DNA of 64,000 bases from the NCBI RefSeq assembly GCF_022664455.2, contig NZ_JAKRKC020000001.1, forward strand, positions 5,213,001-5,277,000. The letters are read 5' to 3'. Shown here in pieces: positions 1 to 8,654 of the stretch. The number at the start of each line of letters is the position of its first letter. Position 1 is the first letter of the stretch. Both the position numbers and the translations under genes were made by a program. Origin of the DNA: Actinomadura luzonensis (lineage in GTDB: Bacteria > Actinomycetota > Actinomycetes > Streptosporangiales > Streptosporangiaceae). Under the pieces are notes generated by a model. The model had not been told where the DNA came from, did not search any database, and saw only the letters and a program-made list of their open reading frames with translations.

Positions 1-605
1 TCTACCTCGCCACCGTCGCGGCCGCCTACTTCGCGCTGGGCGTGCTGCTCATGCTCGGCCTGAACGCGGTCGTGCCGCTGGTCGACGGCACCGCGTGGGC
101 GTGGGGCCAGGGCGTGCTCGGCGCGGCGCTCGTCGTCGGAAGCTTCTTCATCCCGGGCGGCGGCTCCGGCCGGGCGGTCCCGCGGGAGCGCTCCCTCACC
201 GCGCGGTCGATGCTGCTCCTGGGCCTCGGCACCTGGCTGTTCGAGTTCGCCACCGCCGTGCCGTACTTCGGCGCGGTCGGCGTCATGACCGCGGCCGGCC
301 TGTCCCCCGCGCAGTGGCTGCCGCTCCTCGCCGCGTACGTCACCGTCATGGTCCTCCCGGGCATCCTGCTGCCGGCCGCGTGGACTCTCCTCGGCGACCG
401 GCTGCGCGACCGGTTCGGGCGCTGGCACGACCGGCTCTCCGCCGGCTCCCGCACCACGCTGAGCTGGATCGTCGGCATCGCGGGGGTCGTGCTGCTGCTC
501 GACGCGCTGCCTGACCAGATCACCGTCACCGCCGCCGCGCCGCTCCTCGCCCTCGCGTTGCCGGGCGCGTCCCCGCGACGTCGCGCCCGCCGCTGCCTAC
601 CTTGA
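1..605 (+). CDS. GAP (Sap) family membrane protein, 5' end outside window
   Basis: The visible 200 codons are the C-terminal part of an integral membrane protein. The frame is open to the left edge, so the start lies outside the window. Hydrophobic stretches alternate with short charged loops, and LFEFATAVPYFGAVGVM resembles the signature of the actinobacterial GAP family (Sap, sulfolipid-1-addressing protein; LysE-like fold with about six helices). A basic loop (RDRFGRWHDR) separates the last helices. Members are thought to move lipids or small metabolites across the membrane, but the substrate here is unknown. The stop lies five bases before the ATG of the glycosidase gene, so the two could be co-transcribed. 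The alternative is an unrelated LysE-type exporter. Confidence 0.65.
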   Translation, partial: YLATVAAAYFALGVLLMLGLNAVVPLVDGTAWAWGQGVLGAALVVGSFFIPGGGSGRAVPRERSLTARSMLLLGLGTWLFEFATAVPYFGAVGVMTAAGLSPAQWLPLLAAYVTVMVLPGILLPAAWTLLGDRLRDRFGRWHDRLSAGSRTTLSWIVGIAGVVLLLDALPDQITVTAAAPLLALALPGASPRRRARRCLP

Positions 606-609
606 GAAC

Positions 610-2451
610 ATGCAGGCAGACAGCGTCACGCGAGCCAACTGCGGGCCCGGCCATCCCCGCTACCTGCCGATCGGCGAGCACGGCCTGATCGGCGACCTGC
701 GCACGGTCGCGCTCGTGGGCACCAACGGCACCATCGACTGGTACTGCTGCCCCCGCTTCGACGCCCCCTCGGTGTTCGGCTCGATCCTGGACGCCGACCG
801 GGGCGGCTCGTTCGAGCTGGCCGCCGACGTGCCGTTCACGACGAAGCAGTTCTACTTCCCCGACACCAACGTCCTGATCACCCGCTTCTTCGCCGACGAC
901 GGCGTCGGCGAGATCCAGGACTTCATGCCCATCGAGGCCGGCGCCACCGACGCCGACCGGCACCGGCTGATCCGGCGGGTCACCTGCGTGCGCGGCACGC
1001 TGCCGTTCCGCGTCCTGGTGGCGCCGCGCTTCGACTACGCCCGCGAGGAGCACACCGTCTCCCAGCGCGGCGACCTGACCTGCTTCGCCGCGTCCTCGCT
1101 CACCCTGACGCTCACCTCCAGCGTGCCGGTCGAGCACGACGGCCGCGACGCCCGCGCCCGGTTCACGCTGCGCGAGGGCGAGCGCGCCGTGTTCGCCCTC
1201 GACCGGCTGCCGCCCGACGCCGAGCCGCGCGGCTGCCCGCTGGAGCACGCCGAGGAGCTGTTCACCGCCACGGTGACGTACTGGCGCAAGTGGCTGTCGG
1301 CCTCCCGATACCGGGGCAGGTGGCGGGAGATCGTGCACCGCTCGGCGCTCACGCTCAAGCTGCTCACCTACGCCCCGACCGGCGGCATCGTCGCCGCGCC
1401 CACCACGAGCCTGCCCGAGCAGATCGGCGGCCGGCGCAACTGGGACTACCGCTACGTGTGGGTGCGCGACGCCGCGTTCTGCGTCTACGCCCTGCTGCGG
1501 CTCGGCTTCACCGAGGAGGCCGAGGCGTTCATGGGCTTCCTGGAGGAGCACGTCCGGCTGAAGGGCACCGGCCCGAGCGGGCCGCTGCAGATCATGTACG
1601 GCGTCGACGGCCGCCGCGACCTGCCCGAGGAGGAGCTGCGGCACCTGGAGGGCTACCGCGGATCGCGCCCGGTCCGGGTCGGCAACGCCGCCGTCGGCCA
1701 GCTCCAGCTCGACATCTACGGCGCCCTCATCGACTCGGTCTACCTGTACAACAAGTGGGGCACGCCCATCTCCAGCCGCCGCTGGGACGAGCTGTGCACG
1801 CTGGTCGACTGGGTCTGCGACAACTGGGACCAGCCCGACGAGGGCGTCTGGGAGACCCGCGGCGGGCGCAAGGACTTCACCTACTCCCGCCTGATGTGCT
1901 GGGTCGCCATCGAGCGGGCCATGCGGGTGGCCCGCCAGCGCGGCATGCCGGCCGACATCCCGCGCTGGCGCGCCAGCCGCGACGCCATCTACCGCGACAT
2001 CATGCGGCGCGGCTGGTCGGAGCGGTTGCAGGGGTTCGTGCAGCACTTCGGCGACGAGGTGCTGGACGCGGCCGTGCTGATGATGCCGCTGGCCAAGTTC
2101 GTCTCCCCGACGGACCCGAGGTGGCTGTCCACCCTCGACGCGCTCGGCGAGGCGCTGGTCTCCGACTCCCTCGTCTACCGCTACGACCCCGAGCTGAGCC
2201 CGGACGGCCTGGAGGGCCCCGAGGGCACGTTCTCGATCTGCTCGTTCTGGTACGTCGAGGCGCTGGCCAGGGCGGGCCGCGTCGAGGAGGCCCGCCTGGC
2301 GTTCGAGAAGATGCTCACCTACGCCAACCACCTCGGCCTGTACGCTGAGCAGATCGGGCACACCGGCGAGCAGCTCGGCAACTTCCCGCAGGCCTTCACC
2401 CACCTGGCGCTCATCAGCGCGGCCTTCAACCTCGACCAGGCGCTCGGCTGA
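610..2451 (+). CDS. Glycoside hydrolase family 15 (glucoamylase/trehalase type)
   Basis: A 613-residue cytosolic enzyme without a signal peptide. The N-terminal part has the GH15 signature IGDLRTVALVGTNGTIDWYC (about residues 26-45) followed by FDAPSVFGSILD. The catalytic (alpha/alpha)6 barrel includes RRNWDYRYVWVRDA near residue 280. The two expected acidic residues lie in EGVWETRGGRKDFTYSRLM (general acid) and in EQIGHTGEQLGNFPQAFTHL near the C-terminus (general base region). Length matches bacterial GH15 proteins. Actinobacterial members include trehalases and glucoamylases, and the sequence does not let me choose between alpha,alpha-trehalose and maltooligosaccharide as substrate. ATG at 610 sits 4 bases after the preceding stop with only a weak ribosome-binding site, which suggests coupling to the upstream gene. 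Confidence 0.88.
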   Translation: MQADSVTRANCGPGHPRYLPIGEHGLIGDLRTVALVGTNGTIDWYCCPRFDAPSVFGSILDADRGGSFELAADVPFTTKQFYFPDTNVLITRFFADDGVGEIQDFMPIEAGATDADRHRLIRRVTCVRGTLPFRVLVAPRFDYAREEHTVSQRGDLTCFAASSLTLTLTSSVPVEHDGRDARARFTLREGERAVFALDRLPPDAEPRGCPLEHAEELFTATVTYWRKWLSASRYRGRWREIVHRSALTLKLLTYAPTGGIVAAPTTSLPEQIGGRRNWDYRYVWVRDAAFCVYALLRLGFTEEAEAFMGFLEEHVRLKGTGPSGPLQIMYGVDGRRDLPEEELRHLEGYRGSRPVRVGNAAVGQLQLDIYGALIDSVYLYNKWGTPISSRRWDELCTLVDWVCDNWDQPDEGVWETRGGRKDFTYSRLMCWVAIERAMRVARQRGMPADIPRWRASRDAIYRDIMRRGWSERLQGFVQHFGDEVLDAAVLMMPLAKFVSPTDPRWLSTLDALGEALVSDSLVYRYDPELSPDGLEGPEGTFSICSFWYVEALARAGRVEEARLAFEKMLTYANHLGLYAEQIGHTGEQLGNFPQAFTHLALISAAFNLDQALG

Positions 2452-2618
2452 CACGCGCGCAGGCCAGGCACGCGAGCCAGGGACGCGGGGCAGGGACGCG
2501 GCCCATGCGCCCTCCCCCTCAACATCCTCCCGCTTTAGGGCCATATGATCGGCATCATCACCTATAGCGGCAGATATCCCTTCTGACGCGTCCGACATCC
2601 GCGCCTCCCCGGAGCCCC

Positions 2619-3842
2619 ATGGACCACGCCACGCGCCGGCGCCGGCACGCCCTGTTCCTGCTCTTCTTCCTCCCGGGGATCGCGATGTCGTCCTGGGTGA
2701 CCCGCACCCCGGACCTCCGCGACCTGCTGGCGGCGTCCACCGCCGAGATGGGCTGGATCCTGTTCGGCCTGTCGCTCGGCGCCATGCTCGGGATCCTCTG
2801 CTCCGGGCGGCTCGTCACCCGCTACGGCACCAGGCCCGTCATCGGGGCCGGCACCGCGATGATCGTGGTGAGCCTGGCCGTCATCGGCGCCGGCGCCCTG
2901 ACGGCGTCGGTGCCGCTGGTCACGGCGGGCCTGTTCGTCGGCGGCGTGGGCATGGGGGCCGGCGACGTCGCCGCCAACGTGGACGCCGCCGACGTCGAAC
3001 GCCGCACCGGCAGGACGACGCTGCCCACCCTGCACGGCTGCTTCAGCCTCGGCACCGTCGTCGGCGCCTGCGCGGGCATCGCGGCCACCGCGGCCCGCCT
3101 GCCGGTGTCCGGGCACCTGGCCGCCGTCACCCTGCTGGCCGCCGCGATCCTCCTGTACGCCTTCCGCGCCGTCCCGCCCGGCACCGGCCGCGCCGATCCG
3201 GCCGCGCCCGCCCCCGGCGCCGAAGCCGGGGCCGGCGCGTCCCGGCAGCAGGTGTGGAAGGACGGCCGGCTGCTGCTGATCGGCGCGATCGTGCTCGCCA
3301 TGGCCCTGGCCGAGGGAGCCGCCAACGACTGGCTGCCGCTGCTCATGGTGGACGGCCACGGCCTGGACGCCACCTCGGGCTCCCTCGTCTTCACCGGGTT
3401 CGCCGCCGCGATGACCGTGGGCCGCTTCTGCGGCACCTTCTTCCTGGACCGCCTCGGCCGCACCATCGTGATGCGGGCCAGCGCCGCGTCGGGGGCGCTG
3501 GGGCTGCTCCTGGTGATCTTCTCGGACCAGGCCGTGCTGGCCGGGGCGGCGGTGCTGTTCTGGGGGCTCGGCGCGTCGCTCGGCTTCCCGGTCGCGCTGT
3601 CGGCGGCGGGCGAGACCGGGCCCGGCCAGACCGCCCGCGTCAGCCTGGTCGCCACGATCGGCTACGTCGCCTTCCTCGTCGGCCCGCCCGGCCTCGGCTT
3701 CCTCGGCGACCACTGGGGGCTGCGGCCGGCCATGCTCGTGGTGCTCGCCTTCGTCGCCTGCGCCTTCGTCCTCGCCCCCGCCGTCGACACCCGCCACCGC
3801 CTCACCGCCCTGGCTCCGGAACGTGCCGAGCGTTCCCGGTGA
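2619..3842 (+). CDS. MFS transporter, 12-helix
   Basis: A 407-residue polytopic protein of the major facilitator superfamily. The first helices carry AMSSWVTRTPDLRDLL and the loop 2-3 motif GRLVTRYGTRPVI, a variant of the MFS GxLaDrxGrrpvl signature. A hydrophilic loop around residues 190-210 (rich in Pro, Gly, Ala) separates the two six-helix halves. The second half repeats the pattern in CGTFFLDRLGRTIVM. It resembles the YbjJ-type branch (substrate unknown; sugar or drug export are both possible). It is transcribed toward the TetR gene and the two coding regions overlap by about 41 bases at their 3' ends. Confidence 0.85.
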   Translation: MDHATRRRRHALFLLFFLPGIAMSSWVTRTPDLRDLLAASTAEMGWILFGLSLGAMLGILCSGRLVTRYGTRPVIGAGTAMIVVSLAVIGAGALTASVPLVTAGLFVGGVGMGAGDVAANVDAADVERRTGRTTLPTLHGCFSLGTVVGACAGIAATAARLPVSGHLAAVTLLAAAILLYAFRAVPPGTGRADPAAPAPGAEAGAGASRQQVWKDGRLLLIGAIVLAMALAEGAANDWLPLLMVDGHGLDATSGSLVFTGFAAAMTVGRFCGTFFLDRLGRTIVMRASAASGALGLLLVIFSDQAVLAGAAVLFWGLGASLGFPVALSAAGETGPGQTARVSLVATIGYVAFLVGPPGLGFLGDHWGLRPAMLVVLAFVACAFVLAPAVDTRHRLTALAPERAERSR

Positions 3843-4443
3843 GGGCCGGGCGGGGGGAGGCGAGGACGCGGGCGGCTTCGATCACGGTGGCGCGGCGGCG
3901 GGACCAGGCGGCCTCGTCCGTGTCCTCCTCCAGGACGACGCGGCACGTCCCCGGCACCGCGAAGTTCCAGGCGATCAGCCCGATGAGGGTGAAGAGCAGG
4001 TCCTGCGCGGCGCGGACGCGGTCCGCCTCCCCGGGCAGGTGGTCGAAGGCGCCCCTGTCCACGAGCGCTTGCACCTTGCCGCGGAAGCCGTCGCGGCGTT
4101 CCCCGACGTCCTCGGCCGGTTCGCCGCCGCCCTCCAGCGCCTCCCACAGCAGCAGCCTGATCAGCTCGGGATGCTCCCGGTACCAGTCGAACATCTGCCC
4201 GACCGACTCGGCCACCGCGTCCGGGTCGATGGACACCGCGAGGCTGACCTCCTCCAGCCTGGCCCGCAGGACGGCGGCGAACAGCTTCTCCTTGCTGCCG
4301 TAATACAGGTAGATGGCCTGCTTGTTGGCCTTGGCCCGGGCAGCGATGCGCTCGACCCTGGCGCCGGCCAGGCCCTTCTCGGCGAACTCGGCCGCGGCGG
4401 CGGTGAAGATGCGCCGCCTGGTGTCCTCGGCGTCATAGGGCAT
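3802..4443 (-). CDS. TetR/AcrR family transcriptional regulator
   Basis: A 213-residue repressor-type protein. An N-terminal helix-turn-helix spans about residues 5-50 (RRRIFTAAAAEFAEKGLAGA, then the recognition part KQAIYLYYGSKEKLF). The C-terminal ligand domain is the usual TetR all-helical kind (MFDWYREHPELIRLLLWEAL). I take ATG at 4443 (MPYDAEDTRRR) because an in-frame start further upstream would extend into the presumed operator region. The gene is divergent from the SDR gene, and two similar 15-base motifs lie between them (4453-4467 and 4506-4520), so autoregulation plus control of the SDR gene is likely. Its 3' end overlaps that of the MFS gene. Confidence 0.88.
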   Translation of the reverse strand: MPYDAEDTRRRIFTAAAAEFAEKGLAGARVERIAARAKANKQAIYLYYGSKEKLFAAVLRARLEEVSLAVSIDPDAVAESVGQMFDWYREHPELIRLLLWEALEGGGEPAEDVGERRDGFRGKVQALVDRGAFDHLPGEADRVRAAQDLLFTLIGLIAWNFAVPGTCRVVLEEDTDEAAWSRRRATVIEAARVLASPRPALTGNARHVPEPGR

Positions 4444-4452
4444 GGATGAATT

Positions 4453-4525
4453 AAACCATTCGGTTGACTCCGGGGGGCACGGGCGGGCAGGATCGGAGGG
4501 CAAGTAAAACATCCGGTTGGTTTAG
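4453..4525. promoter_or_regulatory. Candidate TetR operator pair in divergent promoter region
   Basis: Two related motifs, AAACCATTCGGTTGA at 4453-4467 and AAAACATCCGGTTGG at 4506-4520, are repeated in the same orientation 53 bp apart (consensus AAANCATNCGGTTG). Each contains a short inverted element (AACC/GGTT arms in the first; AAAC/GTTT at the edges of the second). They lie between the divergent TetR and SDR genes, the usual place for a TetR operator. This region is also visibly lower in GC than its surroundings. Function is inferred from position. Confidence 0.5.
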
Positions 4526-4565
4526 TCGGTCCGGACCCGTTCCCGTTCCAGAAGGGCTTGTCGCC

Positions 4566-5360
4566 GTGGATGCCGTCGCTCCTCCTGTCCCCGCCCGTTC
4601 ACCGCTTCCGGCGGCGCTCGCCGGCTCCACCGTCCTGCTCGTCGGCGGCAGCTCGGGCATCGGCCTGGCGGCCGGAGCCCTGCTGCGGTCGGTCGGCGCC
4701 CGTGTCGTGCTGGTCGGCCGCGATCCGGACCGGCTCGCGGCCGCCGTCGCCCACCTGCACGCCGTCACCCCGGACGACGACGCCGGCGAGGTGCTCGCCG
4801 TCGCCGGCGACGGCGGGGACGAGCGGGTGCTGGCGGAGGCGTTCGACCGGGCGGGGCGCGCCGATCACGTGTTCGTCACCGCGGGCGGCGTCAGCGGCGC
4901 GGGCCCGCTGACCGGGCTGCCGGCCGCCGACCTGCGCGAGTCGCTGGACGCCGGCCTCTGGCGGCCCTTCGCGGTCGCCCGCGCCGCGGCGGCCCGGCTG
5001 CCCGCGGGCGGCTCGCTCACCTTCAGCTCCGGCATCCTCGTGCTCCGCCCCGCCCCCGGCATGACCGCTCCGCTGTCGGTCGCGGGCGCGGTGGAGACGC
5101 TGACCAGGGCGCTGGCCGTGGAGCTCGCGCCCGCGCGGGTGCGGGTCAACGCCGTCCGGTACGGCCGCATCGACACGCCGCTGCTGCGTTCGCTGCCGGG
5201 GCTGGGCTCCGACGAGGCGATGGCCGCCGCCGGCTCGGCCGCCCCGCTGGGCCGTTTCGGCACCGCCGAGGAGGCCGCGGCCACGGCCTTGTTCCTCATG
5301 GCCAACGCCTACGTCACCGGCCAGGTCATCACCGTCGACGGCGGCGAGACGCTCGCCTGA
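4566..5360 (+). CDS. SDR-family protein lacking the catalytic Tyr and Lys
   Basis: A 264-residue Rossmann-fold protein. The nucleotide-binding glycine motif is LVGGSSGIGLA (about residues 21-31), followed by VVLVGRDPDRL and a NNAG-like VTAGGVSG. The C-terminal part (AVELAPARVRVNAVRYGRID, VTGQVITVDGG) is classical SDR. However, the active-site segment reads MTAPLSVAGAVETLTRALA: where a normal SDR has YxxxK there is PxxxA, so both catalytic residues are absent. This fits a known degenerate SDR subgroup that may have changed chemistry or bind nucleotide only. GTG at 4566 is chosen because AGAAGGG at 4550-4556 is a well-spaced ribosome-binding site. A TTG at 4464 would place the start inside the operator region. 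Confidence 0.75.
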   Translation: MDAVAPPVPARSPLPAALAGSTVLLVGGSSGIGLAAGALLRSVGARVVLVGRDPDRLAAAVAHLHAVTPDDDAGEVLAVAGDGGDERVLAEAFDRAGRADHVFVTAGGVSGAGPLTGLPAADLRESLDAGLWRPFAVARAAAARLPAGGSLTFSSGILVLRPAPGMTAPLSVAGAVETLTRALAVELAPARVRVNAVRYGRIDTPLLRSLPGLGSDEAMAAAGSAAPLGRFGTAEEAAATALFLMANAYVTGQVITVDGGETLA

Positions 5361-5434
5361 CCGCCCGCGCGAGCCCGGCGGCGGGTCAGGAATCGAGAAG
5401 CGCGGGCCGGGGGGCCGGCCTTGGCGTCCTGTGC

Positions 5435-6067
5435 ATGGCTTCCATCGAATTCGCCGTCCTCGGGGTGGCCGACCTCCCGGCGGCCACCCGGTTCCACGCC
5501 GACGTCCTGGGCTCGGACCCCAGGATCCGCCTCCAGGCCGCGCACGAGCCGACGTCCGGCTTCCGCGGGTTCACGCTGTCGCTGCTGGCGTCGCAGCCGG
5601 CCGACGTCGACGCCCTCGTCGAGGCCGCGCTCGGCGCCGGCGCCGCGACGCTGAAGCCGGTCACGAAGTCGTTGTGGGGCTACGGCGGCGTCGTCCAGGC
5701 CCCGGACGGCACGATCTGCACGGTCGCCTGCTCGGCGAAGAAGAACACCGGCCCCGCCACCACGAAGATCGACGACCTGGTGCTGCAGCTCGGGGTGGCG
5801 GACGTGGCCGCCGGCAAGCGCTTCTACACCGGACGCGGCCTGGCGGCGACCAAGAGCTACGGCCGCAGGTACGTCGAGTTCGCCGCGCCGTCGAGCCCGC
5901 TCAAGCTGTCGCTGTACAAGCGCCGGGCCCTCGCCAAGGTCGCCGGCGTCGCCCCCGACGGCGACGGCTCGCACCGGCTCGTCATCGGCAGCGACGCCGG
6001 CCCGTTCACCGACCCGGACGGCTTCGTGTGGGAAGCGACCCCGTCGTCCGGGGACGTGGCCGGCTAA
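5435..6067 (+). CDS. VOC-superfamily (glyoxalase/bleomycin resistance-like) protein
   Basis: A 210-residue protein made of two tandem vicinal-oxygen-chelate modules, roughly residues 1-105 (EFAVLGVADLPAATRFHADV) and 108-205 (LVLQLGVADVAAGKRFYTGR), each with the beta-alpha-beta-beta-beta pattern. Each half ends with the typical PDGT or DPDGFVWE segment, the position of the family's metal-binding Glu in the second. Canonical members bind a divalent metal and act on glyoxal adducts, catechols or antibiotics; the substrate here cannot be told. ATG at 5435 begins the first beta strand. It follows the SDR gene by 74 bases on the same strand and may share its transcript. Confidence 0.75.
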   Translation: MASIEFAVLGVADLPAATRFHADVLGSDPRIRLQAAHEPTSGFRGFTLSLLASQPADVDALVEAALGAGAATLKPVTKSLWGYGGVVQAPDGTICTVACSAKKNTGPATTKIDDLVLQLGVADVAAGKRFYTGRGLAATKSYGRRYVEFAAPSSPLKLSLYKRRALAKVAGVAPDGDGSHRLVIGSDAGPFTDPDGFVWEATPSSGDVAG

Positions 6068-6189
6068 CCCGGGCGTGAGGGACCCTCCTCCCGCGCTTCG
6101 TCGCGCGATGCCCGCCCGGGGTTCATCGCCGGTTCACCGTGCGCGCCTAACGTCCCAGGAGAACGTCGAGACGGATGGGGACCTGAGGC

Positions 6190-7317
6190 ATGGAGCACGT
6201 GACGTTCCTGGTCGTCGTGGTGATCATCACGGCGCTGGCCTTCGACTTCACCAACGGATTCCACGACACGGCCAACGCGATGGCCACCTCGATCGCCACC
6301 GGCGCGCTGCGTCCCAAGGTGGCGGTGGCGATCTCGGCCGTGCTCAACCTGGTGGGCGCCTTCCTGTCGGTGGAGGTGGCCAAGACCATCTCCGGCGGGA
6401 TCGTGGACGACCACCTGGTGACGCCGGCGATGGTGTTCGCCGGGCTGATCGGCGCGATCCTGTGGAACCTGCTCACCTGGCTGCTGGGCCTGCCGTCCAG
6501 CTCGTCGCACGCGCTGTTCGGCGGGCTGATCGGCGCGGTGTGGGTGGGCGCCGGGGTGCAGGGCGTGCACTTCGGCACGGTGCTGCAGAAGATCGTCATC
6601 CCGGCGCTGGCCTCGCCGCTGATCGCCGGCTTCGTCGCGATGACCGCGACCTACCTGGCGTACACGATCACGGCCCGGGCCCGGCACGAGTCCGTGACCG
6701 GCACGTTCCGCCTCGGGCAGATCGCCTCGGCCTCGCTGGTGTCGCTCGCGCACGGCACCAACGACGCGCAGAAGACCATGGGCGTCATCACCCTGACGCT
6801 CATCTCGACCGGCGCGCTCGCCTCCGGCTCCGCGCCGCCGCTCTGGGTGATCGCCGCCGCCGGCCTGGCCATCGCGCTCGGCACGTACCTGGGCGGCTGG
6901 CGGATCATCCGGACCATGGGCAAGGGCCTGACCGAGATCGAGTCGCCGCAGGGCTTCGCGGCCGAGGCGAGCGCCACCACCGTCATCCTGGCCTCCTCGC
7001 ACCTGGGCTTCGCGCTGTCGACCACGCAGGTCGTCTCCGGCGCGATCCTCGGCACCGGGCTGGGACGGCGGCTGGCGCGGGTGCGCTGGAGCGTGGCCGG
7101 CCGGATGGCGCTGGCCTGGCTGCTGACGCTGCCCGCCGCGGCCGCCGTCGGCGCGGTCGCCGCGGCCGTGGCCACCACCGGCACGCTCGGCGTCACCGTG
7201 GCGGCCGTCGTGGCGCTCGCCGCCGCGGCCGCCCTGTACGCCGCCGCCCGCCGCGACCCGGTGCACGCGGGCAACGTCAACGAGGTGCCCGCCGAGCCGC
7301 AGCCCGCCGCGGCCTGA
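6190..7317 (+). CDS. pit: Inorganic phosphate transporter, PiT family
   Basis: A 375-residue membrane protein with the duplicated PiT signature. The first copy is FDFTNGFHDTANAMATSIAT (residues 18-37) and the second is LAHGTNDAQKTMGVI (about residues 188-202). In the family these GFHDTAN and GTNDAQK motifs form the phosphate/cation site of this H+- or metal-phosphate-coupled symporter. About ten hydrophobic segments are visible, with an Ala-rich C-terminal tail. The start codon is the ATG following GGGGACCTGAGGC. The gene is followed 29 bases later by a 76-residue membrane protein with a strong ribosome-binding site, so the two probably form an operon. Confidence 0.92.
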   Translation: MEHVTFLVVVVIITALAFDFTNGFHDTANAMATSIATGALRPKVAVAISAVLNLVGAFLSVEVAKTISGGIVDDHLVTPAMVFAGLIGAILWNLLTWLLGLPSSSSHALFGGLIGAVWVGAGVQGVHFGTVLQKIVIPALASPLIAGFVAMTATYLAYTITARARHESVTGTFRLGQIASASLVSLAHGTNDAQKTMGVITLTLISTGALASGSAPPLWVIAAAGLAIALGTYLGGWRIIRTMGKGLTEIESPQGFAAEASATTVILASSHLGFALSTTQVVSGAILGTGLGRRLARVRWSVAGRMALAWLLTLPAAAAVGAVAAAVATTGTLGVTVAAVVALAAAAALYAAARRDPVHAGNVNEVPAEPQPAAA

Positions 7318-7346
7318 CCTGGTCGGCGCGGACGAAGGAGGATGTG

Positions 7347-7577
7347 ATGGACGTCAAGTGGTCCGCTCTCGGCCAGGTCCTCGTGGTCAGCCTGGCGGTG
7401 AGCGTCGTGGTGGTGGTCGTCTTCTCGCTCGGCGTGACGGCGCTCTCGGCCCGCCGGACCGTACGGGAGACGGGCTCCGGCGGCGCCGGCGCCCTGGCCG
7501 CGGCGACGCTCTGCTTCGCCGCCTGCGCGGCGGTGGTGCTCTACGGGATCTACCTGATCGTGCCGCAGTTCCACTGA
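7347..7577 (+). CDS. Small two-helix membrane protein downstream of pit
   Basis: A 76-residue protein with a strong GAAGGAGG ribosome-binding site just before ATG 7347. Two hydrophobic segments (residues about 8-33, with a run of six Val, and 47-72) flank a basic loop SARRTVRE. I do not recognise a named family. Position immediately after the phosphate permease suggests an accessory or regulatory membrane subunit. The gene is converging on the CAP-domain lipoprotein gene. Confidence 0.7.
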   Translation: MDVKWSALGQVLVVSLAVSVVVVVVFSLGVTALSARRTVRETGSGGAGALAAATLCFAACAAVVLYGIYLIVPQFH

Positions 7578-7618
7578 CCCCCAGGGCGGGCGGCCGCTTG
7601 CGCGCGGTGCCGGGGCGG

Positions 7619-8542
7619 TCAGCGGGCGGCGAAGTCCTGGGTCCAGTAGATCTGGCCCTGGGCGTCCTTGGCGGCGCCCACCCCGATGTGCGTGTACGCG
7701 CAGTTCATGATGTTCTGCCGGTGCCCGGCGCTCCGCATCCATCCCTTGACCACCTCGGCCGCCGTCCGCTGGCCCATGGCGATGTTCTCGGCCCAGGCCG
7801 AGCCGGTGAAGCCGGTCGCGCGGATGCGGTCGACCAGGTCGCGGCCGTCCTGCGAGTCGTGCTCGAAGTAGTCGTTCTTCGCCATGTCGGCCGAGTGCCC
7901 GAAGGCGGCCCTGCGCAGCCGGGCGTCGTGGGTGAGCGGGCGGCAGCCGCCCTTGGCGCGTTCGGCGTTGGTCAGCCGGACGACCTCGTTCTCCACCGAG
8001 GTGCCGACGGCGGGGCTGGGCCGCTCCGCGGAGGCGGCGGGCGAAGGCGTGGAGGCCGGGGTGGGCTTCGGGGTGGGGGTGGGGGCCGGGCAGGTGAGGC
8101 GGACGGCCTTGGAGGTGACGGTCCGGCCCAGGTAGTCGGTGGCGACCGCGTAGTAGGTGCCCGGTTTGCAGGGCAGCCGCAGGCCGATGCGGTCGTCGCG
8201 GGTGGCGCCGCTCTTGACGACCGGGTCGTTCCCCGGGACGGCGCGCTTGACGCGGAGGCGCAGCAGCGCCGGGCGGACGCACTCCCGGCGGGCCGCCGAC
8301 GCCTCGATCACGAGCGCGGCGACGTCCGGGACGGTCACGCTGACGCGGCACCCGTCCGGTTCGGCGGCTTTCCCGGCCGGGGACGCGGACGCCGTGACCG
8401 CGGGGGTGGTCCCGGCGGTCACGGCGGGCTGATGGGTGGCTTGGCCGGCGGGCGGGCGGGCGGCTTCGCCGGCGGACGAGTTGCAGGCGGCGGCACCGGC
8501 GAGGCCGGCGACGGCGGCGAGCACCCCGAGGGGTCTACGCAT
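7619..8542 (-). CDS. CAP-domain (SCP-like) lipoprotein
   Basis: A 307-residue exported protein. ATG at 8542 is preceded by GGAGGAACC and starts a lipoprotein signal peptide with lipobox Cys at residue 20 (AGAAAC). Residues about 21-60 are a Pro/Ala/Thr-rich linker. A middle domain (about 60-165) contains four Cys and is not recognised. A second Pro/Thr linker (PAPTPTPKPTPASTP) leads to a C-terminal CAP/SCP domain (about 185-307) with LTNAERAKGGCRPL, HSADMAKNDYFEHDS, WAENIA and HRQNIMN; these hold the His and Glu residues typical of the CAP fold. Actinobacterial members are surface proteins of unclear activity. It converges with the phosphate operon. Confidence 0.85.
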   Translation of the reverse strand: MRRPLGVLAAVAGLAGAAACNSSAGEAARPPAGQATHQPAVTAGTTPAVTASASPAGKAAEPDGCRVSVTVPDVAALVIEASAARRECVRPALLRLRVKRAVPGNDPVVKSGATRDDRIGLRLPCKPGTYYAVATDYLGRTVTSKAVRLTCPAPTPTPKPTPASTPSPAASAERPSPAVGTSVENEVVRLTNAERAKGGCRPLTHDARLRRAAFGHSADMAKNDYFEHDSQDGRDLVDRIRATGFTGSAWAENIAMGQRTAAEVVKGWMRSAGHRQNIMNCAYTHIGVGAAKDAQGQIYWTQDFAAR

Positions 8543-8654
8543 GGGGGTTCCTCCAGTGGCGGGAGACGCACGCAGCTCCGCATTGTGCCACAAACTGGAC
8601 ATATCGCCCCTACGTTCTCACCAACCGGCACCGGCCGCCCGCAACACGCGGAGG

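Noticed and set aside
4464..4565. TTG start giving a longer SDR protein
   Set aside because: It lies in the divergent operator region and lacks a ribosome-binding site; GTG 4566 has AGAAGGG at proper distance.
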